64,000 nt of DNA, taken from assembly GCA_029976075.1 (NCBI GenBank), contig JARKNW010000082.1, forward strand, positions 51,291 through 115,290, written 5' to 3'. The notes beneath the pieces were generated by a model. That model saw only the letters and a list, made by a program, of their open reading frames with translations, ran no database searches and was not told the origin of the DNA. Origin of the DNA: Pleomorphomonas sp. Lineage in GTDB: Bacteria > Pseudomonadota > Alphaproteobacteria > Rhizobiales > Pleomorphomonadaceae. This document shows positions 25,485 through 34,037 of this stretch, one piece after another. The stretch's first letter is position 1, and every line of letters starts with the position of its first letter. The position numbers and the translations under genes are program-made.

Positions 25485-27086
25485 TTGAAGCAGATAATAG
25501 TCCTTTCGGGGCCGATTGCTGTCGGCAAGACAACCTTCTCAGAATCGTTGACAACGCGCTACCCCGCAGAGAAAGTTTCCACAAGAAAATATATAATGAA
25601 AGTCAAAAATGTTCCTGATGATAGAGAAGTTCTTCAAAAAGCTGGGGCTGAACTAGATATTGAAACAGAAGGTCGGTGGCTTGCTGACGCCGTGAGTGAT
25701 GTTTACTCCTCTACAGAACTTGATTATCTTCTTATCGATTCCGCTCGAACTGAAAAGCAGATTGCTGGATTGAGGGAGCGGTTTGGCGCCGAGGCGGTCC
25801 ATCATTTTCATCTGACTGCTCCCTATGAAGTGCTAGAAAGGCGTTTCCTTTCCAGGTCTCGGGATGCTCGAGAGTTTGAGACATATGCTGAGGCGTGTGC
25901 TGACCACACGGAGTCGTCAGTAAAGGCCCTCAAAGATATCGCAGACGTCGTGGTTGAGACCGAGAAGTCGGATGCTAAGTCTTGTGTCACCTATGCAACT
26001 ACAGGGCGTTTTCCGGAGGGGCGGGCCTACACAGGTTACGTTGACGTGTTTGTTGGAGGTCAGTGGGGTAGCGAAGGTAAAGGCAATATTTGTTCGTTGC
26101 TTGCTGGTGAGTACGACATATTGGTTCGTGTTGGCGGTCCAAATGCTGGTCACAAAGTTGCTGATCCAGTTTATACCTACCAACAGCTTCCCTCAGGAAC
26201 CGGATCGAATGTGCGTGCGAAAGTTTTCATTGCAGCCGGATCTACGATTTGCCTTGAACAAATTCTCAAAGAACTTGTTGATCATCCCCATTTGAGAAGC
26301 GGTCAATTCGTAATTGACCCGCAGGCAATGATAATTGATGACGAAGACGCTAGAATTGAGGAGAAACTCTTGGGGGGGATTTCCTCGACATTGAAAGGGG
26401 TTGGGGCTGCTACAGCAAGGAAGGTGCTGGGTCGTGGCGCGCCCGTGGGGTGGGGTCCTAAGGTAAGGCTCGCGAGAGATGTCGGAGTCCTGAAGCCATA
26501 CCTGGGATGCGTCCGGTCGCTGATCGAAGTAGCGCTCGCATCCGGCCAAGCAGTTATGTTGGAAGGTACCCAAGGTGCCGAACTGAGTATTCATCACGGT
26601 ACCTATCCAAACGTAACCTCTCGAGAAACGTCTGTCGCGGGCTGTCTCTCTGACGCAGGGATCCCGCACAATCAGGTTCGTAAAGTGGTGCTTGTTGTGC
26701 GTACCTACCCCATCCGTGTCGGAGGGCCTTCTGGCCCAATGGGGCAAGAGCTGACTTTGGATATGATAGCGGAGCGTTCCGGTATTCCGCTAGAAGAAAT
26801 ACAAAGGACTGAGAAGGGCAGTGTTTCTGGGAAAACGCGCAGAATAGCCGAACTAGATTGGGAAAAAATACGCATGTCAGCTTACCAGAATGGCGCCACA
26901 GATATTGCTCTTACTTTTGTTGATTATCTCGGGAAGGACAATCAATCAGCAAAAAGTTTCGGCGATCTGACCAACAATGCCCGGTGCTTTATTGATGACT
27001 TGGAACGTGTCTGCAACTTGCCTGTGTCTTTGATCTCTAAAAGTTTCGGACGAGATGGGCTGATCGATAGGAGACGCTGGAAGTGA
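25485..27086 (+). CDS. P-loop kinase fused to adenylosuccinate synthetase (PurZ-like)
   Basis: 533 residues from TTG 25485 with GAGGAG six bases upstream. Residues 1-165 are a small NMP-kinase-like domain: Walker A GPIAVGKTT (9-17), LLIDSAR (82-88). Residues 185-533 are a PurA-family domain: GGQWGSEGKGN (191-201), GGPNAGHK with catalytic His223, STLKGVGAA (301-309), EGTQGAELSIHHGTYPNVTS (360-379), and the aspartate loop VSGKTRRI (447-454). The residue matching PurA's general base Asp13 is Ser196, a change I recall from phage PurZ, which adds Asp to dGMP. The guanine-binding TKxD motif is TFVD. It probably condenses aspartate with a purine mono-nucleotide, with the kinase domain acting before or after. 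Confidence 0.85.
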   Translation: MKQIIVLSGPIAVGKTTFSESLTTRYPAEKVSTRKYIMKVKNVPDDREVLQKAGAELDIETEGRWLADAVSDVYSSTELDYLLIDSARTEKQIAGLRERFGAEAVHHFHLTAPYEVLERRFLSRSRDAREFETYAEACADHTESSVKALKDIADVVVETEKSDAKSCVTYATTGRFPEGRAYTGYVDVFVGGQWGSEGKGNICSLLAGEYDILVRVGGPNAGHKVADPVYTYQQLPSGTGSNVRAKVFIAAGSTICLEQILKELVDHPHLRSGQFVIDPQAMIIDDEDARIEEKLLGGISSTLKGVGAATARKVLGRGAPVGWGPKVRLARDVGVLKPYLGCVRSLIEVALASGQAVMLEGTQGAELSIHHGTYPNVTSRETSVAGCLSDAGIPHNQVRKVVLVVRTYPIRVGGPSGPMGQELTLDMIAERSGIPLEEIQRTEKGSVSGKTRRIAELDWEKIRMSAYQNGATDIALTFVDYLGKDNQSAKSFGDLTNNARCFIDDLERVCNLPVSLISKSFGRDGLIDRRRWK

Positions 27087-27778
27087 CCGAAGAAGAGCTA
27101 ATCAGATTTTACCCGCGTCTGTACCACATGGCGCACGACGGAGCATGGCCTGCCATACAGCAGCATGGGCTGTTGAGCGCGACAGCTTTGCTCGATCTAT
27201 ATCAGGTTGAAGGTCCTGCACGATACGCCCTGGAGTCTCAACACCGACCCGAGTCTGTGCCGCTCGTGGCGAATGGGTTACCAGGGGCCGTAATCCGCGA
27301 TCAAAAGCCGATGCGAGATAATCTATTGGGCAAATGCTTGCTCGACGGCCTGACGCCCAAGGACTGGTACGAGACACTAAATTCGCGCAGCTTTTTCTGG
27401 CTGTCTCCAGGAAGGATCTGGCGTCTTTTGAGAGCTAAAGCATATCGCGAAGTTGCTCAAACGGTTTTGACAATTGACACCGCTGGGCTCGTGGCAGCGC
27501 ATCGAGATCGGATTTGGCTAAGCCCAATTAACAGCGGTTCGACACTTTTCAATCCTCGTCCACGGGGGAGGGAAACCTTTCTGAGGATTGCCGATTTTCC
27601 GTATCATGAGCGGAAATCGAGGCCAAAGGAGGATAATGTCGTGGAACTCGTTGTGGAGTACTCTGTGCCTGACGTGGCCCAGCATGTCTTAGCCGTGCAC
27701 CGAGTGCGTGGCGATATGGTTATTGGCGAGGTTTGGCGAAGCGAGCGTGCTACCGAACAGGACCTAGAGGGTCCTTAA
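27083..27778 (+). CDS. Uncharacterised protein, DUF7002-like
   Basis: 231 residues from a GTG overlapping the previous stop (GTGA), so it is co-translated with the PurZ-like fusion. The N-terminus LYHMAHDGAWPAIQQHGLLSATALLDLY has the shape 'His, then Ile..HGLLS' seen in several ADP-ribosyltransferase-fold families (DarT, RES, DUF7002). The centre has SRSFFWLSPGRIWRLLRA, and a Ser/Asn-rich strand SPINSGSTLF follows. I tentatively place it with DUF7002; no function is established. A role in transferring or sensing a nucleotide is inference from fold resemblance and context. Confidence 0.6.
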   Translation: MTEEELIRFYPRLYHMAHDGAWPAIQQHGLLSATALLDLYQVEGPARYALESQHRPESVPLVANGLPGAVIRDQKPMRDNLLGKCLLDGLTPKDWYETLNSRSFFWLSPGRIWRLLRAKAYREVAQTVLTIDTAGLVAAHRDRIWLSPINSGSTLFNPRPRGRETFLRIADFPYHERKSRPKEDNVVELVVEYSVPDVAQHVLAVHRVRGDMVIGEVWRSERATEQDLEGP

Positions 27779-28056
27779 GAAGAAGAGCCTAGCTTGACTC
27801 GCCAAGCGGCTATCGCATTGGATGCGTGGGATGGAAAGCGGCTTCATCCCTCCTCGAGGGCTATATCCCATGTTCAGCGCAGGCCGCAAACCCTGGGAGG
27901 TTAGGCTTATACAGTGCTTCAATGGGTTGTTCTACAGGGCACGGTTTGATCGAGACTCCCCCCCCAAATCGTGGGGACCGCAGAGAAACACCGCTTTATC
28001 GACCGCGCACTTTTGGATATGAGCGACCACCCATGTGAGAGAAGTAGGGACCAGCA
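27779..28056 (+). other. 278-base spacer in the island, possible small or decayed ORF
   Basis: This stretch separates the DUF7002-like and ATP-grasp genes. A possible ORF (27822-28022, 66 codons) reads MESGFIPPRGLYPMFSAGRK and continues with Trp/Phe/Tyr-rich, protein-like sequence. It crosses a run of eight or nine C at about 27957-27965 that could cause a frameshift. It may be a short gene, a decayed gene or simply a leader; I cannot decide. Confidence 0.25.
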
Positions 28057-29424
28057 ATGGCGCTGCATAAAGACGAAGTTTTGAACTCGCTGGCGGCCAC
28101 AGCTAATGTAGCGCAGTTTGTCAGTTTTAGGCCGAACAAAAACGGAACGCTAGCGCAAAGCTATAGTCGAGTCTCCGGTTTTGATGCCAATCATCATTTT
28201 GCAACCGCTCGGGAGGCGGTTTCTGCGTTGTTGGCTAACAGCTCTGACAACATGGTCAATATTCGAAGTTATGAGCCTAATAGTCCAAGAAGCAAAGAGT
28301 TCGTGTACGGGCTAAAGGATGCAGATGAGGTATTAGAGACCCTAAACCGGTTGTTTTCTCCGGATATGCACTTCATCGTGAATGAAACAATAGACATACA
28401 TGACGGAGGAGTTTCTGGTGTTGTTCAGGGTCAGGTAATCGAGTTTTCTCCCGATGATACACCGCGTTGTGTTGAGAAGCCAGGTGTTGCGTCTTTGCCC
28501 ATGCCTGTTGCTACGCAGATCTTGAAAACTATTTACGGGTTCTCTCCAGAGTTGAACTTTCCTGATCAGGCGCGAGCTGAGTTTAGCATCCATCCAAAGC
28601 CTAGGGGATACAACAAGAAACATACGATTTTGTGGGAGTACGAGACCACAGATGCAAGCTTCTTGCCCGCCGCTTTCAGTTGGCCGAACAATTTTAGCCG
28701 ATACATTGGTGATAAAGCTTACGGGTTGATAGTGGCTCACGCCCTGGGAATGCCGGTGCCCAGGACGACCGTAATCGGAAGACAAGTTGCTCCCTTCTCA
28801 TTTGGTCAAGATACGGGAACTTTTGAGGTGTGGACACGAACCTGCCCAGCCGAGCCACAGCCAGGTTTATATACTACTGTAAAAGGATGGCGGGACCCGT
28901 TTAGACTGTTGGCAGATGAAGATCCTGAAGACCTAAATATACGTTCTGTTCTCTGCCAAGCTGCTGTGCGGGCCAAGTTTTCTGGCGCTGCGTTGGCTGG
29001 TCCTAAGGGAAAGACCATTGTTGAGGGACGCCGAGGAGAAGGCGACAAGTTCATGCTTGGTTTGGAGACTCCCGAAACCTTGCCATCCTTTGTGAGGAAT
29101 GCTGTTCAAGCGACGTATGCGACTCTTTCCAGTCGTTTGGGGCCTGTGAGATTTGAATGGGTTCACGATGGAAATATTGTTTGGGTTGTACAGCTTCACT
29201 GCGGGGCGACTTCGACAGATGCTGAGGTCATTGTTCCGGGCGAAGCTTCTGAGTGGGTTGAGTTCCACGTGGTTGACGGTCTTGAGAAGCTGCGGGAACT
29301 GTTGCGCCAAGTTCCTGAGGGGGCAGGTGTCGTAGTCGTCGGCAATGTTGGGCTTACGAGCCATGTGGCCGATCTCTTGCGAAAATCCAAGCATCCGGCG
29401 AGGTTACGGGCGTCAGATATGTGA
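28057..29424 (+). CDS. ATP-grasp / PEP-synthase-like protein with phosphohistidine-type domain
   Basis: 455 residues. Residues 100-180 hold the strongly patterned GGVSGVVQGQVIEFSPDDTP and RCVEKPGVASLP. Residues about 185-383 look like the PEP-synthase/PPDK ATP-grasp domain, ending in FEWVHDGNIVWVVQLHCG, which matches the E-hh-DG-hhhLQxRP end of that family. The last 60 residues form a small swivelling-domain-like unit with VVVGNVGLTSHVADLLRKS, where TSH is the motif carrying the phosphorylated His in PEP synthase. The usual PEP-binding barrel is absent. It may phosphorylate or ligate a substrate at the cost of ATP. Function unknown; it belongs to the island unit by strand and composition. Confidence 0.7.
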   Translation: MALHKDEVLNSLAATANVAQFVSFRPNKNGTLAQSYSRVSGFDANHHFATAREAVSALLANSSDNMVNIRSYEPNSPRSKEFVYGLKDADEVLETLNRLFSPDMHFIVNETIDIHDGGVSGVVQGQVIEFSPDDTPRCVEKPGVASLPMPVATQILKTIYGFSPELNFPDQARAEFSIHPKPRGYNKKHTILWEYETTDASFLPAAFSWPNNFSRYIGDKAYGLIVAHALGMPVPRTTVIGRQVAPFSFGQDTGTFEVWTRTCPAEPQPGLYTTVKGWRDPFRLLADEDPEDLNIRSVLCQAAVRAKFSGAALAGPKGKTIVEGRRGEGDKFMLGLETPETLPSFVRNAVQATYATLSSRLGPVRFEWVHDGNIVWVVQLHCGATSTDAEVIVPGEASEWVEFHVVDGLEKLRELLRQVPEGAGVVVVGNVGLTSHVADLLRKSKHPARLRASDM

Positions 29425-29437
29425 TGTAACTGCGCCC

Positions 29438-30175
29438 TCACCCCCAGGCACCCACCCCCTCGAACACCGGCTTGCCAAAGTAATACCCCTGGAAGAGGTG
29501 CGCTTCCATCCCCCTCAGCGTGTCGAATTCCGCCTCCGTCTCCACGCCCTCGCAGAGGGCCGTCACGCCGAGGTCGTCCAGCATGGCGAGGATGTTCCGG
29601 ACGATGGTGCGGCGCGCCGGGTCGGCGTCGATGCCGCGGATGAGGTCCATGTCGAGCTTGACGATGTCGGGCTGGAACTCGGCCAGCAGCTTCAGGCCGG
29701 CATAGCCGGCGCCGAAATCGTCGATGGCCGTCTTGAAGCCGATCGCCTTGTAGGTCTTCAGGATTTTCAGCACGTGGTCGATGTCGAGCCGCTCGTTCTC
29801 GGTGAACTCGAAGATGATGTCCTCGAGCGGGAAGCCCACCCGTTCGGCGGTTTCCAGCGTCTTGCGGATGCAGGCGCGTGGCTCGTAGACGGCGTTGGGC
29901 AGGAAGTTGATGGACAGCCGGGTGCCGCCGCCGGCCGGGAACAGGCGGGCCGCCAGCTCGATGGCCTTGACGCGGCACTGCTGGTCGAACCAGTAGCGGT
30001 TGTCGGCATCCACCTTGGAGAGAACGCTGCCGGCGCCTTCGCCCTTGATGCCGCGCACCAGCGCCTCGTGGCCGAAGATGCTGGCGGCGCGGGTGTCGAC
30101 GATGGGCTGGAACGCCATGGAGAAGGGCACGGGGAACCCGTTCTCAAGCTGGCAAGCCTGGCAGCCGTTGTGCAT
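29438..30175 (-). CDS. EAL-domain c-di-GMP phosphodiesterase
   Basis: 245 residues from the ATG at 30175, almost all EAL domain. The catalytic elements are there: GHEALVRG (EAL motif), SINFLPNAVY, EFTENERL, AIDDFGAGYAGLKLLAEFQP, KLDMDLIRG and CEGVETEAEFD. An active linear-izing phosphodiesterase that removes c-di-GMP is expected. The extreme N-terminus contains CQACQ, two cysteines that might bind metal or sense redox. It is cytoplasmic and stands alone beside the island edge. It counters the two diguanylate cyclases at 18-20 kb. Confidence 0.92.
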   Translation of the reverse strand: MHNGCQACQLENGFPVPFSMAFQPIVDTRAASIFGHEALVRGIKGEGAGSVLSKVDADNRYWFDQQCRVKAIELAARLFPAGGGTRLSINFLPNAVYEPRACIRKTLETAERVGFPLEDIIFEFTENERLDIDHVLKILKTYKAIGFKTAIDDFGAGYAGLKLLAEFQPDIVKLDMDLIRGIDADPARRTIVRNILAMLDDLGVTALCEGVETEAEFDTLRGMEAHLFQGYYFGKPVFEGVGAWG

Positions 30176-30361
30176 GGCAGTACCTTTCGGGCGGATTGGC
30201 CGCCGGTCCGACGGTGAGCCGGCACCGGTTACGGTGACGTAAAGCACACCGCTCGGGATGTGGCGCTTGAGGCGAAAGTCTGCATTTTCTTCGGCTCGCC
30301 CTGAACCGTTCGGGGCGCTCGTGCGTATTTCGGTCAGCCTCCAGCGATGAGGAGAACGACC

Positions 30362-30766
30362 ATGCGCATTGGCTTTTCCATCGGCGCGCTCGTCGCCGTC
30401 TCGCTTCTTGCCGCGCCTCTTCTTGCCACGCCGGGCCTCGCCGCGTCGGATGCCTCGCCCTTCGGTCTCTGGGCGCGCGGCGACGGCAAGGCGAAGGTAC
30501 GCGTCCAGCCCTGCGGGGCGCAGATCTGCGCCGTCAACACCTGGGTGCGCGAGGGCACGCGCGGCGAGAAGGCCGGCGACAAGCTGGTGATGCAGGTGAA
30601 ACCCGACGACCCGGGCCGCTGGTCGGGCACCGCCTTCGACCCGCAGCGCGACCGCACCTATCGCCTGACCATGACGGTGAGCGATCGCTCGATGATGGTG
30701 CGCGGCTGCGTGCTGGCCGGCATCGTCTGCAAGAACATGGACTGGACCCGCCTCGCCGGGGAATGA
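30362..30766 (+). CDS. DUF2147-family periplasmic protein
   Basis: 134 residues from ATG 30362 (GATGAGGAG upstream). A signal peptide (IGALVAVSLLAAPLLATPGLAA) precedes a domain starting SPFGLWARGDGKAKVRVQPC, with CGAQICAV and GCVLAGIVCKNMDWTRL. These are the DUF2147 signatures, including the four cysteines and a closing W-TR motif. Members are secreted, single-domain and of unknown function. The gene is monocistronic. Confidence 0.85.
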   Translation: MRIGFSIGALVAVSLLAAPLLATPGLAASDASPFGLWARGDGKAKVRVQPCGAQICAVNTWVREGTRGEKAGDKLVMQVKPDDPGRWSGTAFDPQRDRTYRLTMTVSDRSMMVRGCVLAGIVCKNMDWTRLAGE

Positions 30767-30837
30767 GGTCCCGGCGAGGCGGGCCGGCCGCCGGCCGGGG
30801 AGCTGGGAGGCCGACGGCGCGAGGGTTTTTCCGCCGG

Positions 30838-32520
30838 TCAGCCGGCGCGCAAGTTGGTGACGAAGTTGCAGACTTCCTTCTGAAGGGTGGCCGACTGGCC
30901 GTTCAGCCGCTCCGAAAGCGTCATCAACTGGGTGGAGGCGGCGCCGGTCATCTCGGCCGCCGTGCTGACGCCTGAAATGTTGTTGGTGACGTCGGTGGTG
31001 CCGGTGGCGGCGAGCTGGGTGTTGCGGGCGATTTCGCTGGTCGCCGCGCCCTGTTCCTCGACCGCGCTGGCGATCGCCGACGACGAGTTCTGGATGCTGG
31101 TCACCGTCCTGACGATGCGGGAAATGGCGTCCACCGTGGTGCGGGTGGCGGCGTGGATCTCGGTGATCTTGCGGCCGATCTGGTCGGTGGCCTTGGGGGT
31201 CTGGTCGGCCAGTTGCTTCACTTCGGCGGCGACGACGGCGAAGCCCTTGCCGGCATCACCCGCCCGCGCCGCCTCGATGGTGGCGTTGAGGGCGAGGAGA
31301 TTTGTCTGGGCGGCGATGTTGCTGATCAGCGTCACCACCTCGCCGATCTGCTGGGCGGCGTTCGACAGCGTCTGCACGTTCTGCGAACTGGTCTCCGCCT
31401 CGGTCGCCGCGTCGCGGGCGATCGACGACGACTGGCTCACCTGCTTGGAGATCTCCTGGATGGAGGTCGAGAGTTCCTCGGTGCCGGCGGCCACCGTCTG
31501 CACGTTGCCGGCCGCCTCCTCGGCGGCGCCGGCCACCGCCTGCGCCTGGCGGGCAGTTTCCTCGGCGGTGGCGGAGAGGTTCTTGGCGGCGTCGGCCACC
31601 TCGCCGGACGACTTGGCAAAGGCTTCGGCCAGGGCGCCCATCTTGGTTTCGAACTGATCGGCGATCTCGCGGCGGGCGCGGTTCATGTCGTCGCGACTTT
31701 TCACTTCGCTTTCGATGGCCTGCTGGCGCAGGCGCTCGGTCTCGGCGAGGCTGTCGCGGAAGCTCGACAGCGCGTCGGCGATCATGCCCACCTCGTCCCT
31801 GCGCTTGAGGTAGGGAACCTCGGTGGCGAGCTGGCCGCCGGCGATCGCCTTCATGCTGGTGGTGATGGTCTTGATCGGCGTCGATATGGTGCCGTTGAGG
31901 ACGAGGATGCCGAGGCCGGCGAAGGCGACCATCAGCACGCCGCCGGCGATGATCGACCAGGAGATCGAGCTGAAGGCGTTGTCGCGCGCCTTGGCGCGGT
32001 CGCCCAGCAGGCCTTCCTCGGCGCCCTTCAGGTCCTTGACGATGACGCGGATGCCGTCCATCGATTTCTTGCCGGCGCCGTCGCGCTCGAGGTTGCGGGC
32101 TATCTCGCGGGTGGCGTCGTTGCCCATCAGGCCAATGCCCTTTTCGGCGACGTCGGAGCGCCAGGCATCGGCGGCGGCGCCGATCTGGTCGAGGCGGCCC
32201 TGCTGCGTCGGGTTGTCGGCGGTCAGCGTCCTCAGCTGGGTGAAGGCGGCCTGGAAGTTGGCGTAGCCGGACTTGTAGGGGCCGAGATTGTCCGGGTTGC
32301 CAGTGATGAGGAAGCCGCGAAAGCCGGTTTCCTGGTCCACCATGGCGGCCTGCATGGCATCGGCCTGCTGCAGCACCTTGTAGGTGTGGTCCGTCCAGCC
32401 GTCGGCCTGCTCGAGCACCTGCTTGTTGAAAAATACATAGAAGTTGAGCGCGACCGAGATCAGGATCAGCGCCCCGAACGCTGTCAGCAATTTATATGCG
32501 ATCGACATGTTGCTCAGCAT
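30838..32520 (-). CDS. Methyl-accepting chemotaxis protein with CHASE3-type sensor
   Basis: 560 residues from the ATG giving [20 protein letters not shown] (AAGGAC 11 bases upstream). TM1 is at 8-30. A helical periplasmic domain (about 35-190) has the CHASE3 pattern [18 protein letters not shown]2 is near [20 protein letters not shown]. Then come HAMP and the signalling domain with [20 protein letters not shown]. The tip segment has TPKATDQIG, close to the terminal receptor at the window start. The ligand is unknown. Confidence 0.93.
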   Translation of the reverse strand: MLSNMSIAYKLLTAFGALILISVALNFYVFFNKQVLEQADGWTDHTYKVLQQADAMQAAMVDQETGFRGFLITGNPDNLGPYKSGYANFQAAFTQLRTLTADNPTQQGRLDQIGAAADAWRSDVAEKGIGLMGNDATREIARNLERDGAGKKSMDGIRVIVKDLKGAEEGLLGDRAKARDNAFSSISWSIIAGGVLMVAFAGLGILVLNGTISTPIKTITTSMKAIAGGQLATEVPYLKRRDEVGMIADALSSFRDSLAETERLRQQAIESEVKSRDDMNRARREIADQFETKMGALAEAFAKSSGEVADAAKNLSATAEETARQAQAVAGAAEEAAGNVQTVAAGTEELSTSIQEISKQVSQSSSIARDAATEAETSSQNVQTLSNAAQQIGEVVTLISNIAAQTNLLALNATIEAARAGDAGKGFAVVAAEVKQLADQTPKATDQIGRKITEIHAATRTTVDAISRIVRTVTSIQNSSSAIASAVEEQGAATSEIARNTQLAATGTTDVTNNISGVSTAAEMTGAASTQLMTLSERLNGQSATLQKEVCNFVTNLRAG

Positions 32521-33150
32521 TTTCAACTTCGTCCTTCTTGGGTTCCGACGAAAGATTGACTTCAAAAGGCATGGACAGGCGTTCGCGGAAGTGGCTCCGC
32601 GTCGCGCAGGTCCAGGTGGATCGGTGTCTCAGATTGCGTTCGTTTCCCGGTCGTCGACCGCGCCAAAACGGGCGGTCGGCGGCGCGGGGCGCCCTGCGTG
32701 CAGCTGACAAAGGGGCGCTTCACACCAGTCTGTGTGTCGAAGCGGAAAGCTTACTGTTCGGGGCCGAATTTGCCGTCGGTATGGTTAACAGTGTATTAAA
32801 GAGATGATTTATGAATGCATGGCGACAAGTATTCGCGATGTATTCGATAAAATTATTGATGTTAATATTTATCTATGGACGACTGTGAAGGCGCGCAGAT
32901 CTATTTGAGAAACAACGAGAAAATTCTCGGGGCCGGTTGTTCACGAGAATAATGCGTATACGAGAAAGGAAAGCTGTCTGCAACTTTTACGGATGGCAAC
33001 GAGGGCGCGAAGTAAATTTGCATCGGCCCGTTTTGCGAGCGGCGAACGAGCGCGAACGCCAGCGCGCCGGGCGTCTTCCGCGGACCGGAAACCTCGAATC
33101 AGGGTTGCTCCGCAGGTCCGTTCACAACGCGTGGGCGATCCGTCATGCGC
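32521..33150. other. 630-base non-coding stretch with an A/T-rich core
   Basis: No supported gene. The first 200 bases would hold the chemoreceptor promoter. The core (about 32770-32960) is much richer in A/T than its surroundings and contains the perfect inverted repeat CGAGAA-AA-TTCTCG at 32916-32929. A 25-codon ORF at 32811-32888 (MNAWRQVFAMYSIKLLMLIF, then IYGRL) would encode a hydrophobic peptide; this is weak evidence because any A/T-rich frame reads hydrophobic. Confidence 0.4.
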
Positions 33151-33801
33151 TCACGTGCCGCGCAGCTCGGCGTTCTCATGCAGGAAGCGGCCGTTCTCGG
33201 CGCGGCCGATCAGGCCGACGATGGCATCGGCCACCTTCTCGGCGCGGATCGCCGCGTAGCGACGGAGCGGGCCGGCCATCAGCGGCGCGATCACGGCGAA
33301 GATGGACTGGCCGATCGCCTCCAGCGGACGCCGTTCGGCGCGGTGGCCGACCAGCAGGCCGGGCCGGATCAGGTCCACTCGCGGAAACCCCAGGTGGACG
33401 ACCGCCTGTTCGATGGCGCCCTTGGTCTTCAGGTAGAAGCCGGGGCCGCCGGCGCCAACCGAGGTGACCAGGATGAACTGCCGCGCGCCGAGCGCCCGCG
33501 CCCCCTGGGCGACGGCCAGCACGTAGTCATGATCGACGCGGAACATGGCAGGTTCGGAACCGGCGGTGCGGATGGTGGTGCCGAGGCAGGAGATGGCGAC
33601 ATCGAGGCCATCGGGGGCGAGCGGGCTCAGAAGGGCGGCCGGCGTGGCGCAGAGCTGCTCGAAATCCACCGGATGGCCGGGTGCCCGCGAGCCGTTCCGG
33701 ACGAGGCTGATGAGGTTGACGTCGCGGCGGGTGTCGAGGCGCGTGCGCACCAGGCCGCCGATCAATCCGGAACTGCCGGCAAGAAGAACGCGTTGGGTCA
33801 T
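33151..33801 (-). CDS. NAD(P)-binding Rossmann protein (NmrA/atypical SDR type)
   Basis: 216 residues. The N-terminal VLLAGSSGLIGGLVRTRL is a GxxGxxG dinucleotide motif. CLGTTIRTAGSE, FILVTSVGAGG and FYLKTKGAIEQAV follow, with Tyr and Lys in the YxxxK spacing, then VDLIRPGLLVGHR. This is the pattern of short atypical SDRs related to YwnB or Htatip2-like oxidoreductases. The substrate is unknown. It is monocistronic. Confidence 0.87.
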   Translation of the reverse strand: MTQRVLLAGSSGLIGGLVRTRLDTRRDVNLISLVRNGSRAPGHPVDFEQLCATPAALLSPLAPDGLDVAISCLGTTIRTAGSEPAMFRVDHDYVLAVAQGARALGARQFILVTSVGAGGPGFYLKTKGAIEQAVVHLGFPRVDLIRPGLLVGHRAERRPLEAIGQSIFAVIAPLMAGPLRRYAAIRAEKVADAIVGLIGRAENGRFLHENAELRGT

Positions 33802-34037
33802 CGGCTGCTCCTGATACAGGCCACCGCAGGCACGGTGGCGTCTCTGGCAAACTTCCGTCGCTGAAGCCTTTCGCCCGGACAGGTCCGGATCGCCGCTTCA
33901 GGCGCTTGTTTTGGGCGCTTGCTTGAACGTCGGATTCTGCCGAAACTGGTTACCTCTCCTGGGTCCGATGGGTGGGTGCCCCGTCCGCCATGGTGGGCGG
34001 GGGCGTGTTGCCGGCGTGCCGGCGCGGTGCGATCGCG

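Larger units (their letters stand above)
24720..29424. other. Low-GC genomic island with nucleotide-enzyme genes
   Basis: From just after the aldo/keto reductase start to the end of the ATP-grasp gene, base composition drops sharply against both flanks and codons ending in A or T become common. Four genes lie inside: an HD phosphohydrolase (minus), then a kinase-PurZ-like fusion, a small unknown protein and an ATP-grasp/phosphohistidine-type protein (plus). There is no integrase, transposase, tRNA or obvious flanking direct repeat, so how it arrived is not visible. Gene content suggests a transferred nucleotide-modification or defence module. Confidence 0.8.

Noticed and set aside
24720..29424. 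Calling the low-GC island a prophage
   Set aside because: No integrase, structural, lysis or replication phage genes and no flanking repeat were seen; only the nucleotide enzymes recall phages.
30767..30837. GC-rich GGCC/CCGG self-complementary stretch between convergent genes as a terminator
   Set aside because: Several overlapping short pairings are possible, but none gives a single clear stem followed by a T-run.
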